Counted from the first letter of the stretch, positions 13,544 through 26,577 are shown. The stretch: DNA of 64,000 nucleotides from Tetrahymena thermophila SB210 (GCF_000189635.1 NW_002476426.1:1302001-1366000); one strand, 5' to 3'. Numbers and translations are program-made. The notes: generated by a model not told the origin, from the sequence alone.

Positions 13544-14093
13544 TTTTCTTCTAACTTTAATCTATAAATTCTTCTATTTGTTATTTTTTTATTAGTATCA
13601 ATTTTTGTAGTTCGAACACAAATTTTTCTGATCTATTTATTTATTATGTTTTTAAATATTATTTAAATATATAAAAAAAAATTTTTAAATGTAAATAAAT
13701 GGCATTTCTTATCAATCAATAATCCTTTTTTAGAACTTCTCAAATAATCTTATTATTAGAAATTAATTTTTAGATTAGATAAACATTGATTGATCTTCTA
13801 TAATTATTTAATTTTAAAATGAAAAATACTTTATTTCCAAAAATATATTTTTATCAAAATAGAATTATATATATAATACACCCTATTTTGGTTAGATTTT
13901 TTAATTTTTAGGTAAATTTTTATATGCAGGTATATTATTTGTTAAAATATTTAGCTATTTATTATTGTATTTAAATAATTTTTTTAAATTTCAAATTTAA
14001 TCAGGTGTATAATATAATTTCAGAATAGATTAATAGAATAACAAATAAATAATAAAAATAACAAATAACTCAAATGAAATAGATAGAATAGAA
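13544..14093. other. Spacer between family copies 4 and 5
   Basis: 550 bp, AT-rich, the shortest spacer of the array. It must hold the promoter of copy 4 and the 3' end of copy 5. No distinct motif was recognised. Confidence 0.5.
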
Positions 14094-16526
14094 TCAGTTA
14101 TTATTTTATTAGTTCTTTTAAAGTTCTATTAACATTTTTGGTAAATCATGCTATTCTAATGATATTTTCCTTTCTGAATTATTCTAGAAATCGCATAAAT
14201 TTTCTATCATTCTGACTTGTTATTCATTAATTATCAAACTCTGATAAATTTATTTGTCAATATAACTGATTTCATTATTTTGTTCTTTCATCTTTACCAA
14301 AAATTATTTTAAATATTTTTCTTGTTCTTATTCATTTTCTTCAATCATGTCCATATCATCTAAATGCGACTTTAATTATAAGAATTATACTTAAATATTA
14401 TTTTGATTTGGTTCTTTATTATTTTAATTTTGTTCGATTGAGCAATCGAGTGATGGACTTGAGATAGCAAAAAGACCATTTTAATCACCTTTTATTTGCA
14501 AGCTTTGAATATTATCTCTTTCTTTTAGCTAAAAATTAAATTTTGTAGGGGAATTTAATTGTATAGTATTTTCTGAATTCAATTTGCTGATTAAATGTCT
14601 GCTTGTAAATAAATTATTTTCTTTATCAGCCTTTTAACTTTGATTGCTAGAAGCAGCCCCAAAATATGTTAATTCTTTTTGATCTTAAAATTAATCAATG
14701 ACTATTAGATTTTCAGATTTTGATTTCTTACTTTATTCATTATTTGATTCCTTAATAATTTAAATAGATACATTTAACTATTTTTCTGGCTCATCATTAT
14801 TGTTTTAATGATGTTTTTCTTTATAAAAATTACTGTGGACTTTTACGTTAGATTAAGATTATTGAGAAGGTATTAAATTTTTACTAAGTCTATTTTCATT
14901 TGAGCAAATAGGATTTATTTAATTAATTAGATCAATTTATTATTTATCTTAATTGGTGGCTTTTAATTAATTAATTTATTAATTTTATTCTTGTTAGCAA
15001 TTTTATTCTTAGCAGATATCAGAACCACAAAATTGTATCGCTGCAAATTAATCTTTTGTCAGCATTAATTTAATTGCCATTTTCATTTTAATCAAATCCT
15101 TATACACTTCAAAGATATTTATCCTCTTCATTGACTATTTTAAAAGATTGCTATACAAAATAGGATCTGAGTTTGTATCTTTTTTTGTATCTACTTTGTG
15201 ATTATGCCCAACTATCTTTTTAATAAACAATCTTACCCTCTCAAAGAAACTGATACTGAAATATTATCTTTGCTTTTCTGAAAAATTTGTTTCATTTATT
15301 TTTTTTTAAACCTCAACAATAATTTTGGATTTTTATTTCTCAGCAGATGTTTCCCTTAAGGAAGGTATTTTTCCAATTATATTTAGACTAGAAAATATCT
15401 AGGCTTTGTTTGCAGCATCTGCTTTACCAAATTTCACAAGAGCTTATTTTATTTCTTTCCTCTAAACTAATCTAAGAGCAGTTTTTTTATAATATTCTTT
15501 GAGCAAAATATTATTCATATCTTCTACTATGTAGGACTCAGCTAGTAATCTGGCTAAAATTCCTATTGTTAGGAGCGAGTTAAAAATGCTCATAAATTAC
15601 GCAAGGACTTCAGTTATCATAGCATGCTAAATATTTATGTAATTTCTAGCTTAGTTTAGTTCAAAAACAATATAGGCTAAACCACTTATGTTCATTCTTT
15701 ATTAAATTCCTTATTATGTAAAATATGTATCTATCCTTTAGTAATCAAAGATATTATTCTAAATTTAAGTAGACTAGACAATAAGACCTTCAGTAACTTT
15801 AGTCGTAGCTGCAAATAAATCAAAGCGTGAGTAAGTAATCATATTTGGATCAAAATAAAAATATTCAGATTTGTAGGAATCTTTGTACTTTCTTTCTGAA
15901 GAATCATACTGACGTATTTTTGTATAAATCTAAAAATAGTTAGAAGGTTGAAAAATCAAGTTATTTATTTCATCCAATGTTGCACAGTTTGAAATAGTAG
16001 TATTATCACATGGTGTGATTTGTATTGAGTAATCTGAAGATACATTTTGCAATGGGCTATTGTAAATATCCATATTGTATTGAAAATTAGACTAGTCTAA
16101 GCATTGATATCCTGAAAATTGCGGATCAGTACATTTTGTAAATTTTAAATTAGTGTAATTGCTTGAACCATTTTAAAAGTATTATTCATAATATACATTA
16201 TAGTTTAAGAAAACTTTGTTGACCTATTTTTCGTATTACTTTAAGGGCTAACCATTTATGAGCATCTCCATAATAAAAAAACTATCGTTGATTTAAATAG
16301 TTCTTAAATCACTTTCAATTTTCATGCTTTAAGTTATTTTAGGTTCAACTTTATCAGAAAAGTAAAGATTCATAAGGTAGTAAAAGTAAACTAAAGAAAC
16401 AGAAATTATTGTCAGAGATAGAAAACCACCTATACATGTTGTCCTGCTCTTTTAAGTCCCAACAAAAAACGCAAACGGTCTAGAAAATAAATCGAATTCT
16501 TTTATTAGTTTTTCTCCAAACACCAT
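14094..16526 (-). CDS. Two-pass membrane protein, tandem family copy 5
   Basis: 811 codons (810 aa), intronless, start MVFGEKLIKEFDLFSRPFAF. Helix 1 keeps CIGGFLSLTIISVSLVYFYY, and helix 2 and both cytoplasmic conserved blocks (YKDLIKMKMAIKLMLTKDQF, then FCGSDIC) are recognisable. The acidic motif near the C-terminus is present as DMDMIEENE-like sequence, then IDKQIYQSLIINEQQV. Together with copy 3 it is the most diverged member. It is the promoter-side end of the array: all five genes point the same way and stop within 16.6 kb. Function unknown. Confidence 0.85.
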
Positions 16527-17529
16527 TTTTAAGATCTAATTTGTATATTTATTTATTTATATTTTTTTCTTTCTTTGCTTACTTACTTAATATTATAACT
16601 ATTTATCTTATATATCTGATTTTAATTCAAAAAAATAATTATCTTTAATTTATTAATTATCACTATTAAATAAGTTATGATTAACTCAAGCTAAATCTAA
16701 AAAATACGAAAATTTAATAAATACTTTTTAATAGTACCATGACTATTAATTAACTTAAACTATTTTTTTTTCATGTAGAATATTATTAAAGGTTAGAGTA
16801 ATAATACTTTTACATTACTTTTAATTTTGATTTCAGATTAAGTAATATCATATTAAAATTTAGATATTTAATCTAAATATTGTCAGTGAAAATAAATATG
16901 TTAATTAAATTGTGATTATTTAATATTTTCATTGTTTATTTAATTAATTTTATTTTGTTACTCTTCATATATTTACATATGTGTAAAAGATTTTTTATAG
17001 TCACATTTTTGTTTTAAAAAATGTAAATTTATACAAATTTGAATTCAAATTTGCTTAACTTTCTACCAAATATTCAAATTTATGATTATTATTTGTTTTT
17101 TAAGCTTTAATTAATTTAGTAAATTTAACTTAAGTTCTTTAATTTTCAAGAACAAAATCTTATATATACCTAATTAATACTTTTATGTTAAAAAAAATGT
17201 AAAGATAAGTAAAAATGTTAAAGTTTTATAATTATTAAAATTAAATTAATTTTATGGTAAATTAAAAAATTTATTTAAAAATAAAAATACTTTGTATTAA
17301 AGAGATTTGTGATGTAAAGTTATTTGAATTCATTTTTTAAAATCATAGCCTTTTGTGATATTTTTATTTATTTGATTTTTGTTATATACTTTAAACTTAC
17401 ATCTTAAATTTACTTGATAAATTTGTTATAAATTGTAACTTTAAAGCTTATTTTTATCAAAATTATATAATTTTTCTATGTTTAACAGATAATTTTTAAA
17501 AAAGTATAACAAATTACACATAAAATATA
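16527..17529. other. Spacer upstream of the membrane-protein array
   Basis: 1.0 kb of low-complexity AT-rich DNA between copy 5 and the hydratase gene. No reading frame with coding character, no RNA gene and no repeat beyond A/T runs were seen. Confidence 0.5.
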
Positions 17530-18737
17530 TCAAATTCCTTTGTAAACAGGAGATCTCTTTTCAGCGAAAGCCTTAAGACCTTCAATTCTATCTTCACTGT
17601 TTGCTACTTTTGTGTACTGCATTTTTTCAATTTCTAAACCTGTTTTTAAATCAACTTCACTTCCTAAATTAATAGCAGCCTTTGCAGCACGTACTCCAAT
17701 AGGACCCTATTGTTAAATGTTATTTATGCTTTACTATATATTAATTTGCTAGGTAAATTACGTTTTTAAGAATTAACTCAGCAATTGTTAAAGCTTTGTT
17801 ATAAGCAGAATCATAATCTTCTTCTACATAATTCAAGATTCCTAATTCTAAAGCCTCTTAAGGTGATAATTTAGCAGCAGTAAAAATAAGTTCTTTAGCT
17901 TTTGCTACTCCAATTAATCTTGGTAATTTTTAAGTACCACCAGCTCCTGGAATTATAGCTAAGGCAGTTTCAGGTAAGCCAAGTAAACTCTTCTTTGTTG
18001 CAATTCTAATATCACATGATATAGCTATAAAATAAAAGTTTATAAAAATAAAATTCTATTTGAAATTATAGAGATTAAATTAATTATTACCCATTTCTAA
18101 ACCACCTCCAAGAGCAGGACCATCAATAGCAGCTATCATAGGAACGGGAACGCGGTATAATGCATCAAAAGTGTTTCTTAAATTTTCAACCAAAAGTTCA
18201 GTTTAGAAGTTTGATAAACCGAGTCTTTCCTTTTTTCAAAGTTAGCTTAATATGAATTTTTATTACTCTTTAAAAAATATTTTACTTTTAAGTCTGCACC
18301 TGCACAGAACATTCCAGGTGTTTTGCTTCTCAAAATACCAACTCTAATATTGGAGTTTGAATTTAATTCATGGATAATTTCCTTTAACTATTTGATATTA
18401 TTTTAAACTTTTTAAAAAATACATTTATCAAAAGAAAATCAATAAATACATCAGCAACAAGCTTATTTGATAATGCATTTCTCTTGGAAGGGTTATTGAG
18501 TTCAACTAATGCAACTCCTGTTTTAAAATAAAATTAATTAAGCTTTCTAAAATTAATTTATATTTTCATTTAGAAATATTATATTCTACCTTAGTTTTTA
18601 CCATCAAGATATGAAATTGTGCATTATCTCTCCTATCATTTATAATTTTTATGAATTTAATATTTAAAAATGGCTAAATCTAATCTGATTATTACCACAC
18701 CAGATGAGAAGAACTTTCTTAAGACCCTGTTTAGCAT
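17530..18737 (-). CDS. AUH: Mitochondrial enoyl-CoA hydratase family, methylglutaconyl-CoA hydratase-like
   Basis: Seven exons join in phase to 273 aa: 18696-18737, 18602-18632, 18450-18517, 18286-18387, 18091-18229, 17762-18024 and 17530-17706. The start [13 protein letters not shown] has the look of a mitochondrial targeting peptide. The crotonase core shows [10 protein letters not shown], the oxyanion-hole region [12 protein letters not shown] with Glu126, GLPE with Glu146, and PGAGGTQKLPR. The two glutamates are 20 residues apart, as in enoyl-CoA hydratases. The C-terminal part ([20 protein letters not shown], ending [10 protein letters not shown]) resembles mammalian AUH most, which hydrates 3-methylglutaconyl-CoA in leucine breakdown. 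Substrate choice is inferred. The frame is also open upstream to an ATG at 18884 without an intron. Confidence 0.88.
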
Positions 18738-19339
18738 CTGCTTTCTTTTCTTTTTATATATTATGAGTTAAAGTTTTTAATAATTTTTAATTTAATTTTA
18801 ATTGTTAAACGTATCTAATTTATCAATTAAAAATAATTGATTTTGCGTATCTTTATCTTATTTATCCGAATTTTCTGTAGTCATAATTGACTTTACCTAA
18901 AAAGTTGTAGTAATTTTTCTAGTGCTTTACTTTAAGCTAAATATTAAATTATTCTTTTTTATTTTTTCATGACGAAATAATTTTTTACATCTTTATAATT
19001 ACACAATAATTAATGATGATTTCATTTATGTTTTGAATTGATAATCATAAATTCTATTTTCAAAAGTTGAGATTAGGTATTGAAGCTGAATTTTTTCTAA
19101 ATTGTAAGGACGTAATAAAAGTTAAGAATATCTTGCGCGAATTTATTGCAATATATTTATTTTATTACTAATTTATAGGATACAAAGATGAATAAAATGT
19201 GTGTACCTTTATAAAAAGAAAATATCCATTTATTTTGTTATAAAAAATTAAAATTATTAAATTTAGAGGAAAACAAACAGAGGATTTGATAGTAGACAAA
19301 TATAACTAAGCAAGCAAGCATAAAAGCAAATAAATTAAA
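18738..19339. promoter_or_regulatory. Divergent intergenic region, hydratase and importin
   Basis: 600 bp between two genes transcribed away from each other, so it should hold both promoters. The part next to the hydratase (18738-18884) stays open in frame with that gene and could be 5' leader or an N-terminal extension. No specific promoter motif can be named. Confidence 0.5.
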
Positions 19340-22300
19340 ATGGAAGCATTTACTAAGGAAAAATTTATTTATGAGTATAACAACTTGTGTACTCATCCTG
19401 ACTAAGTAGTCAAGTAGAAAGCAAATTTATTTATCATGAACTTTTAGAAATCAAATGAAGCTTGGAGAGTATGCAAAGAATTATTGGACACTAAAGATTA
19501 GCAAATTTAGTTTATTGCTGCTTAAATTATTTTGATGAAAACAAAACAAAACTTTCTTTAACTAAGCAACGAAGCATAATTAGAATTAAGAGCATTTCTT
19601 TTTAACTAAGTTGAGAATAGAGAAGATTTTAGCGTCCCTACACTTTAACGTTTATGCTCTGCTTTATCTGCATTGGCTCTTGTTGGTCTAGGATTCGGGT
19701 ATTTATTTATTTAGAAATAAATTTTTTATTTAAATCTAAAAAGCCTTGTTTTATATCAAGATATTGAATCAGTTAATGAAATAAAAATGAATTTGTGTAG
19801 ACTATTAAAAATAGTATTTGGAAGCTCTATTTGATTGATAATTTTTTATATCAAAAAATAGCAACTGGCAAACATTAGTAGAAGATTTGATTCCATTTAT
19901 GTAGAAAGGAAAAAAATAGCTTTGGATTGGATTGCAAGTTATGCAGAGTTTAGTAGAAAATAAGGATGATATGATACTAGGAAATAATGTTGTTTCTAAT
20001 ATCAAGAAAATCCTCATTTAAAAATCAAATTCCGTTATTGAAATTTTCAATTCACTGCTGACTCTTGATGATGTAAAAACACTCTATTTGAATGCATGAT
20101 TATTTATAAAATTTATATTTTAAAAATATATAGATTGATATAGTAAAAAAAAGTTTGGAGTGCCTTGAAAGCTGGGCTGGATTTGAAATGAAGATGCTTT
20201 AAAATAATACACTAGTTTCAAATGTAATAAAAAACGGATAGAGATATACATAACTTGTTTGTGATATTTTAATAAAAATGCTTAAAAATTCTGAAAATAC
20301 AGATCTATTAGCTCGTAATTAATTGTCTGGCAGCAATGAAAGCATTCCTGAATCAGAATATTTAAATATTCAAAATATAATCAGATTGATCAATGAATTA
20401 CCTCAATCTATTTATACATGCGATTTATTAATTAATCTCATGCAATAGTTCCCTATTATACTGCTAAATAGCACTGAAATGTGCCAAGGTCTTTTTAATA
20501 TGTATTTCTCTTTTCTTAACAGCAACGAGCCTAAGATATCAGCTAATGCTATTACATACATAGAAGATTGGCTAAATAATATCAAATAATACAGCCTTTA
20601 GAAGTAACTATAATAAATAAATAATTTATTTGTTCAACTTTTTTAATGTCTACTTTTTAATTTAAATCAGCATTTAGCCTCATTATATAGAATTTTTCTC
20701 GCAATCTTTAAAAATACTGATTGAAAAATGCAAGAAGAAAAAAATAGATAAAATAACAAAGGCTGAAAAACCTGTCATAATAATTGATACTGAAACAGGA
20801 GAAGAAACTCATTACAATCCAAATGCAGATGAAAGCGACGATGATCTAAATCTTGAAGAAAAGAAAATGACACTACATGAATACAGAGAGTCTTGCTAAG
20901 ATGCATTCTACAATATTTTTAAAGCTCTCAGAGATTTGCTATAAGAGAATGGTATTTAATAAGTTTATGAATATATTTTTTCATTACTTGATCCTTAATC
21001 TTATGTGAGTATTGCTAATGAGTAAACTCGCTTCGAATAGTATTGTTTAACAACAGAAGTAGCAATTTATGCATCCATTAATTTTACTGAGCTTGAGTCT
21101 TAGCATAAAAACAATACTAATATTGATAAAATTATAACATTTATTATCACTTAATTGCCTATTTCTGACATAACTGTCTAAACTGCTTTACAATACATTT
21201 ACGATGCTAGTCATCAATTTAAGAATAACCCTAGTCTCTTTCACCCTACTATATAGTTTATCCTTACTTAATTTAATAACCCAAAACTAAGCTCACAGGC
21301 TGCGGAGTCTTTAAGATCAATTATAGAATTATCTGAATCTCATTCTCACTTTGAATCTCTTCAGTTACTAGGAGAATTCTTTACAAAGGCCTTTTAAAAC
21401 TAAAACCTGATTTCATTCCCAACTCTTGAATCTCTAATCTAGGCTGTTTTAGTATTTACTGTTAAACTCAATAACGAAGAATAAAAAAAGAATGCAATAT
21501 TTAGTTTCCTTTAAATCTTTCAAATTTATTTAGAACAAGAAAACACCAAAGTCATTGCTTAGGTAATTTTTTTTTTTTTTCATAACTTTTTAATTTAAGA
21601 AAATTAATTTACATAAATCAAAGACACTTAACAGGTAGGATTTAGAAAGATTGCTCGATATTATGAAAAGCATCTTTTAGGGATTTGATCTTCTTGAAAT
21701 AAAATACAGAAAGACTTCGTAAAAGCTAGTTAGTTAATTTGCAGCCTAAAATTTGCATATTATTGACAGTATGTTCAAGTAATTCTCAACTATTCGCTTC
21801 AAAGCTTTCTATGAGCGTTTTATCACTTTATATGTCTTCATTATCAAGTCTTGTGGAAAAGATCTTCCAGATTAATTTGTAAACTTTTTAAATATTTCTT
21901 TAGAAATTTTCTAATAGAATCCAGTTAAATATTATGCCTCTCTCAAATTACTCAATAAATTAATTGAAGAGCTCTCTTCTTAAAGCTAAGTATTGCACAA
22001 TTGGTTAGTAACTAACTATGGTGGCTTGAATGTTTTAATCTACAATACTCTAATATCAGATGCAAAGAACTAAGATCCAGACTTAATGAAATACTATTTC
22101 GAGCTATGCAAAAATATGCAATTACATTTTGAATAAATTCTTTTGCAAACAAACTTTGAGCAAACACTTTAATTTATTTTCCACACCTTAACTCATGTTG
22201 AAAACTTCAACATGACTAGAGAAATACTTAAATTTTTAAGTTAATTGGTACAAAAAAATCATACCATAGACTACACATAAATCTTAGCTAACATAGTTAA

Positions 22301-22592
22301 AGCTATTAACTTACTTTAAAGAGTTCAAATTAATAATCTCGCTTTGATCCTTATATAATCTATCCTAAAAAACAATAATGATCAAGTCTCTGCCCTAGTT
22401 ATTTATTAAAATCTTGATCTACCTGAATAAACTGAAGATGAAAAAAAATATATTGCAGAAGAATTATTAAAAGTAGCCAAAACTAATAACTTGGCGAATG
22501 TTAAAAAAGTAGCAACTGCTCTATATGCCTTATCTTGCCACTAGTCGGATATGGAAGGATTTAAACTTGAACTATAATTAATGTATAGATGA
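19340..22592 (+). CDS. Importin-beta family nuclear transport receptor (transportin-3/importin-13 type)
   Basis: Five exons (19340-19698, 19862-20072, 20134-20603, 20671-21562, 21639-22592) join to 961 aa, close to importin-13 (about 960 aa) and transportin-3 (about 920 aa). The N-terminus (MEAFTKEKFIYEYNNLC, then QVVKQKANLFIMNFQKSNEAW) matches the first HEAT repeat of this family, where cargo adaptors carry the Ran-binding arch. The rest is helical HEAT-like sequence, including NNWQTLVEDLIPFMQ-type segments and an Xpo1-like block. A highly acidic insert lies near residues 385-410. Family members import SR splicing factors or other cargo in a Ran-GTP dependent way; the cargo here is not predictable. 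Introns are 61-163 nt. Confidence 0.85.
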
Positions 22593-23328
22593 GCATAGTT
22601 TTTAAATAAAAGGAAAATATTTTAATGAAAAAATAATAAACAATCCTATTGTTTATTCTATTTATCTTATTTATAATGAATTAATGATGTATTTTTAAAT
22701 TTTATACAAAACTACTTAAAATTTACATAAATTTCAAACATATTATTATTATTTAAGTTTTATTAATTTTTAAAAAAAATGTTTGCTTGATTTTAAAAAT
22801 ATTTAACTCTTGGATTATTTTAAATATTAATTTGTTAGTTAAGAAAATTATCTAATTTACAAATGAGTCTTTTTTTTGAAAAAAAAATATTTTTTTTTAA
22901 TTAGAAGTAGTTATTATTAGAAATTAAGATGTTTATTTCGATAATTAAACATAAGTAATTTTTAATATACTCTAACTCCTCATTAATTGGAGATACTCTC
23001 GTCATTTTGGAGGGGTATTCTGTGGCCCTTTATAGGACTAAATTTGATCAAAAGTTTTTATCTGAATATGTCCTTAATATATGAGAAACTAAGGTATGAT
23101 ATAAAATAACATTCATCAAAATCTAAATATTAAATTATTAAAAATTGATGCTTTTAATTGATTTTAAATAAATACTTCTAACTAATGAAAAATAATCTAT
23201 TATTTATCCTAAAGTTTGTTTTTTTTTATTTTTAAAAATTATAGTTAGAATAAAATACATATTTATATATATATATAGGTGAATTACAATTAGTAACAAG
23301 ATAAAATTGTTAATATTTAAGCTATGGA
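22593..23328. other. Convergent 3' region between importin and LRR genes
   Basis: Tail-to-tail spacer. Mostly A/T runs, but 22976-23074 is clearly less AT-rich and is listed as a possible structured RNA. Confidence 0.5.
22976..23074. ncRNA. Possible structured RNA or 3' UTR element
   Basis: A patch of near-balanced composition within about 700 bp of A/T-rich DNA. Three short self-complementary pairs can be drawn: CTCC with GGAG (22976-22992), AGGG with CCCT (23011-23029) and AGGAC with GTCCT (23034-23074). It does not match U1, U2, U4, U5, U6, 5S, SRP or tRNA consensus as I know them. Strand and expression are unknown. It could equally be a 3' UTR element of either neighbour. Confidence 0.2.
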
Positions 23329-25014
23329 TCATTCTATTAATTTACAGATATCCAAACTTTTTGATTATTTAAACTTCAACTTTAAGGCCTAAACACTTTA
23401 TTCTGCATTTTTTACTTCCCAAAGAGTCAAAGTAAGTTACTTTAAATTTAGGCATTATGAAAGTCCTTATCCTAGTTCGTTACCACCTAACTCACCTATT
23501 TAGTTTTCTTTTAAATCAAGAATGAGGGTTTTTAGATTAACACATTTCGATAATCCTATTCCAATTTCAGATGCTCCTTAATCTTTTATTTAATTTCTTG
23601 ATAAATCTAAATTTAAATCCTAAAGATCAACAAATTTCGAAAGTTCTTAACCCAGTCCTATTACTAATTTATTTCTTATCTTATTCATACTTAAATTTAT
23701 TCTTAAAGAAACTAATTTGTTACATAAAGAGAGTATATTTCCTATTGCTACCAACCCTTAATCATCTATTTGATTTTTTTCTAGATTTATTCTTAAGCTG
23801 GTGGTATTAGAGCATTTAGATAATCCTTACCATATGTCAGTAGCACCTCTATCTTTTATTAAATTATTAGCAAGCTATATTTCTATTTCATTTAAATTTT
23901 AACAATTTCCCAAAAACTACACTAATTTTTATGCTCCTAAGCAGGTTATTCTATTTAAATTTAAATTTATTTTAATTTTGTTGAGATTACATTATGGAAT
24001 GTATTAACCAACAGCTATAGCTCCTTTGTCTTTCACTTGATTTTGAGATAAATCCAGATCTAATTCTTTTAAATTTCTACATAATGAAATTTTTTAGCAG
24101 ATTACTTCAGTACCATAATGCCCAATGCAGTTTGCAGAAAGCTTAAGACATAACTAATTTAACAGCAAGCAATTAGAAATACTTTATCCTAGATCAACTG
24201 ACGCTGTATGTTCAATCAAATTATTAGCTAACTCTATTGCCAATTAAGTTATACTCTAGCACTTACTAATACCATCACTAATAGAAGACAGTCCTTTATC
24301 TCCTATTTAATTATTGTTTAGTATTAAGCATAACTTTTAGAGATTTATACAAGAAGATAAACCAGATCCTATACCTGATGCTACTATGTTTCCTATCTTA
24401 TTCTAGGATAAGTTTAAATTAAGAGATGTGATAGAAGTACATTTTGATAAGCTAGTTCCTATTTATTGAGCAAATAATCCTAAATTACTGTTCTCTAAAT
24501 CTAATGATAAAGTCTATAGACTTAATAAATTTTATATGCATCTACTTATTTCATTGGCACCATTTTCTCCTATTTAATTTTCCGATAGATTTATCACCAA
24601 TTACATCAGAGATGTTACTTATGTTATTGACTTTGCTAGTAGCTGTATTTATTCATCTTAAAGAGAAGTCTATTATAAATATAATGAGAGGGATTCTAGT
24701 TTTCTAAAAACATTCATATTTAGTAAAGGTAATAACTCATTTATTTACTGGTTTTATGAAAAGTTTAGATTTATAGAGCTTAAAGATGGGCATTTCTATA
24801 TTTCTAATATAATTTATTGAGTTATAGACTTACAAGTAGAACTATTTTATAAATTAACAATAAAGCTTTTGAGATTAGAAAGTTCATATAGTTTTTTAAG
24901 CATAATCTCTATTTATTTACTCTCTAATCTTTATGAAATACATATCTCCTAAATTAGCTTAGGGTCATTGCTTAATATTTGTTGATAGCTACTTTAGGAC
25001 TTTTGCTCTTCCAT
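23329..25014 (-). CDS. Leucine-rich-repeat protein, ribonuclease-inhibitor-like
   Basis: Single exon, 562 codons (561 aa). After about 60 N-terminal residues (MEEQKSQSSYQQILSNDP...) the protein is built of repeats of roughly 36-40 residues with the pattern LxLxLxxNxIGDxGxxxIxxxLSxCxxL; examples are LNLNLSQNKIGN, LDLDLSQNQVKDKGA and INLEKNQIDDQG. This is the long (RI/NLRC3-like) LRR subtype that makes a horseshoe for protein binding. No kinase, F-box, NACHT or membrane segment is visible. Such intronless LRR genes are abundant in ciliates, and partner and role are unknown. It is read away from the spacer shared with the next gene. Confidence 0.82.
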
Positions 25015-26067
25015 AATATCTACTATTTAATCAAAAATTGTGCTTATTATTAATCTTATAGAAATATTTTAACTTTTTTTTTTCAAAATTTTTAATTATA
25101 TTATACACATTAAACAATCACTTACCTTAGATTTATATAAAACTACATTTCTTATAAAGATTATAGACCATTAATCTGTAACAAAAGTTAGTATTTATTA
25201 ACTATCTCTAGATCAAAAATATTTATCCTTAATAACTTTTCAATTTTAAACAATAAAAACCTAAAAGTAAATAAAATAATTTAATCAATTTATTAGTTTT
25301 TTGAATTAATTTTTAGGTTCAACAGAAGAGATATATCAATCAAATATTAAATTGATCATTTTTATGATCCTTTGGATAATAAAACTCTAATAGACTTGAA
25401 ATAATTCAAATAAAGCTCATATTAGTTTAATTTATTTATGCTTTAACTGGAATATAAAATATTAACATAATTTTTAAAATAATTTGTTTAAAAACATAGT
25501 TTAATCAAATGAATTTGAAAAAAATTCCATTTGTATAATGAATATTATTTTCTCTTCTTTAATAAAATATAATAACAAAAAAAAATTTTTTTTTTTTTTT
25601 GAAAATGCTTTTGATTAATTTAATTCTAGAATGACTTTTTTTAATAAATTATTGAACGAACAAAAGAAATATATTAACAAATTAATATTAAATACATTTT
25701 TTTATATATCAACAATAAATTAAAAATTATTTTAATTTAAAAATTAATTTGTTTGATAATTCAAATATCATTTAAATTATTATTATTAGATTAAACTCAA
25801 AATTTTTGTATTACAAATGGGATAAATATTTTCTATGCTCATTTACACATTATTCCTTTTTATTTTCTTAAAATAAAATTTTTAAAAATACTTTTTTATT
25901 TTTATAAATAAAATTACAATTTAGTTTTTTTTTGTGAGTTTTTATTAATAATTCAAAGCTAATAATTTAAGTTTAAAAGTTGATTTTTAAGAATAAATAT
26001 TTATGTCATCATTTTTACAATATGGTTTAATGATTATAAAATCATTCTAAGCAGACATTTTTAATAA
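25015..26067. other. AT-rich spacer upstream of LRR gene
   Basis: Non-coding in appearance, with long A and T runs around 25570-25610. It presumably includes the LRR promoter. Nothing else was recognised. Confidence 0.5.
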
Positions 26068-26577
26068 ATGCTAGAAAAAGATTAGGAAAAATGGATACAA
26101 TAATAATACAAAGATAAAAATGAAGGTACAAAAAATAATAAAGTTTAAAAAATGAAGTTTTTCAGTAAGCATAATAATTAAAATAATTTTATCTACTGTG
26201 GCTTCATTTTGATAATGTTAAACTAAGTAAATTATGTAGATAGATTGATAGTGAGATGGAGCTGCTTCGTTCATTATTATTTAGTTTGATAGTATAAACA
26301 TTTTTTGCTCTCTTCATTATATTAGTGATAAGAATGGTTTTGATATTTATAAAGTCTTAATATATTTGTATTATTTATATAGGTTTCTTATTTGCTTGCT
26401 ATAAAGAAAAATTGTGGATATGAGCTAGATAGATTTGAAGATGAACTAAAGAATAAATTTGAAATTAAATCTTATTAATATATTTATTATTTATTTGAAT
26501 TGATCGATCGATCAGTCTTTCTTACTCAATTCCTCAATAGTCAGTCAGTTAGTCAACTACATAAGCTTGCTTATTGA
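26068..26577 (+). CDS. Doubtful small hypothetical gene
   Basis: Two exons, 26068-26226 and 26383-26577, would join in phase 0 through a GTAAATTATG...TTATATAG intron to give 117 aa. The start is MLEKDQEKWIQQQYKDKNEG, and the second exon includes CGYELDRFEDELKNKFEIKS. Composition looks coding, but in a genome with one stop codon chance frames of this length are common. It lies 180 bp from the converging end of the coiled-coil gene, so it may be part of that gene's 3' region. No family recognised. Confidence 0.3.

Noticed and set aside
13600-13625. GTTCGAACAC, resembling a tRNA T-loop box B
   Set aside because: No acceptor stem, anticodon arm or box A at the right distance on either strand.
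23571-24707. Plus-strand hydrophobic frames inside the LRR gene
   Set aside because: They are antisense shadows of the leucine-rich repeats on the minus strand, which explain the periodicity.
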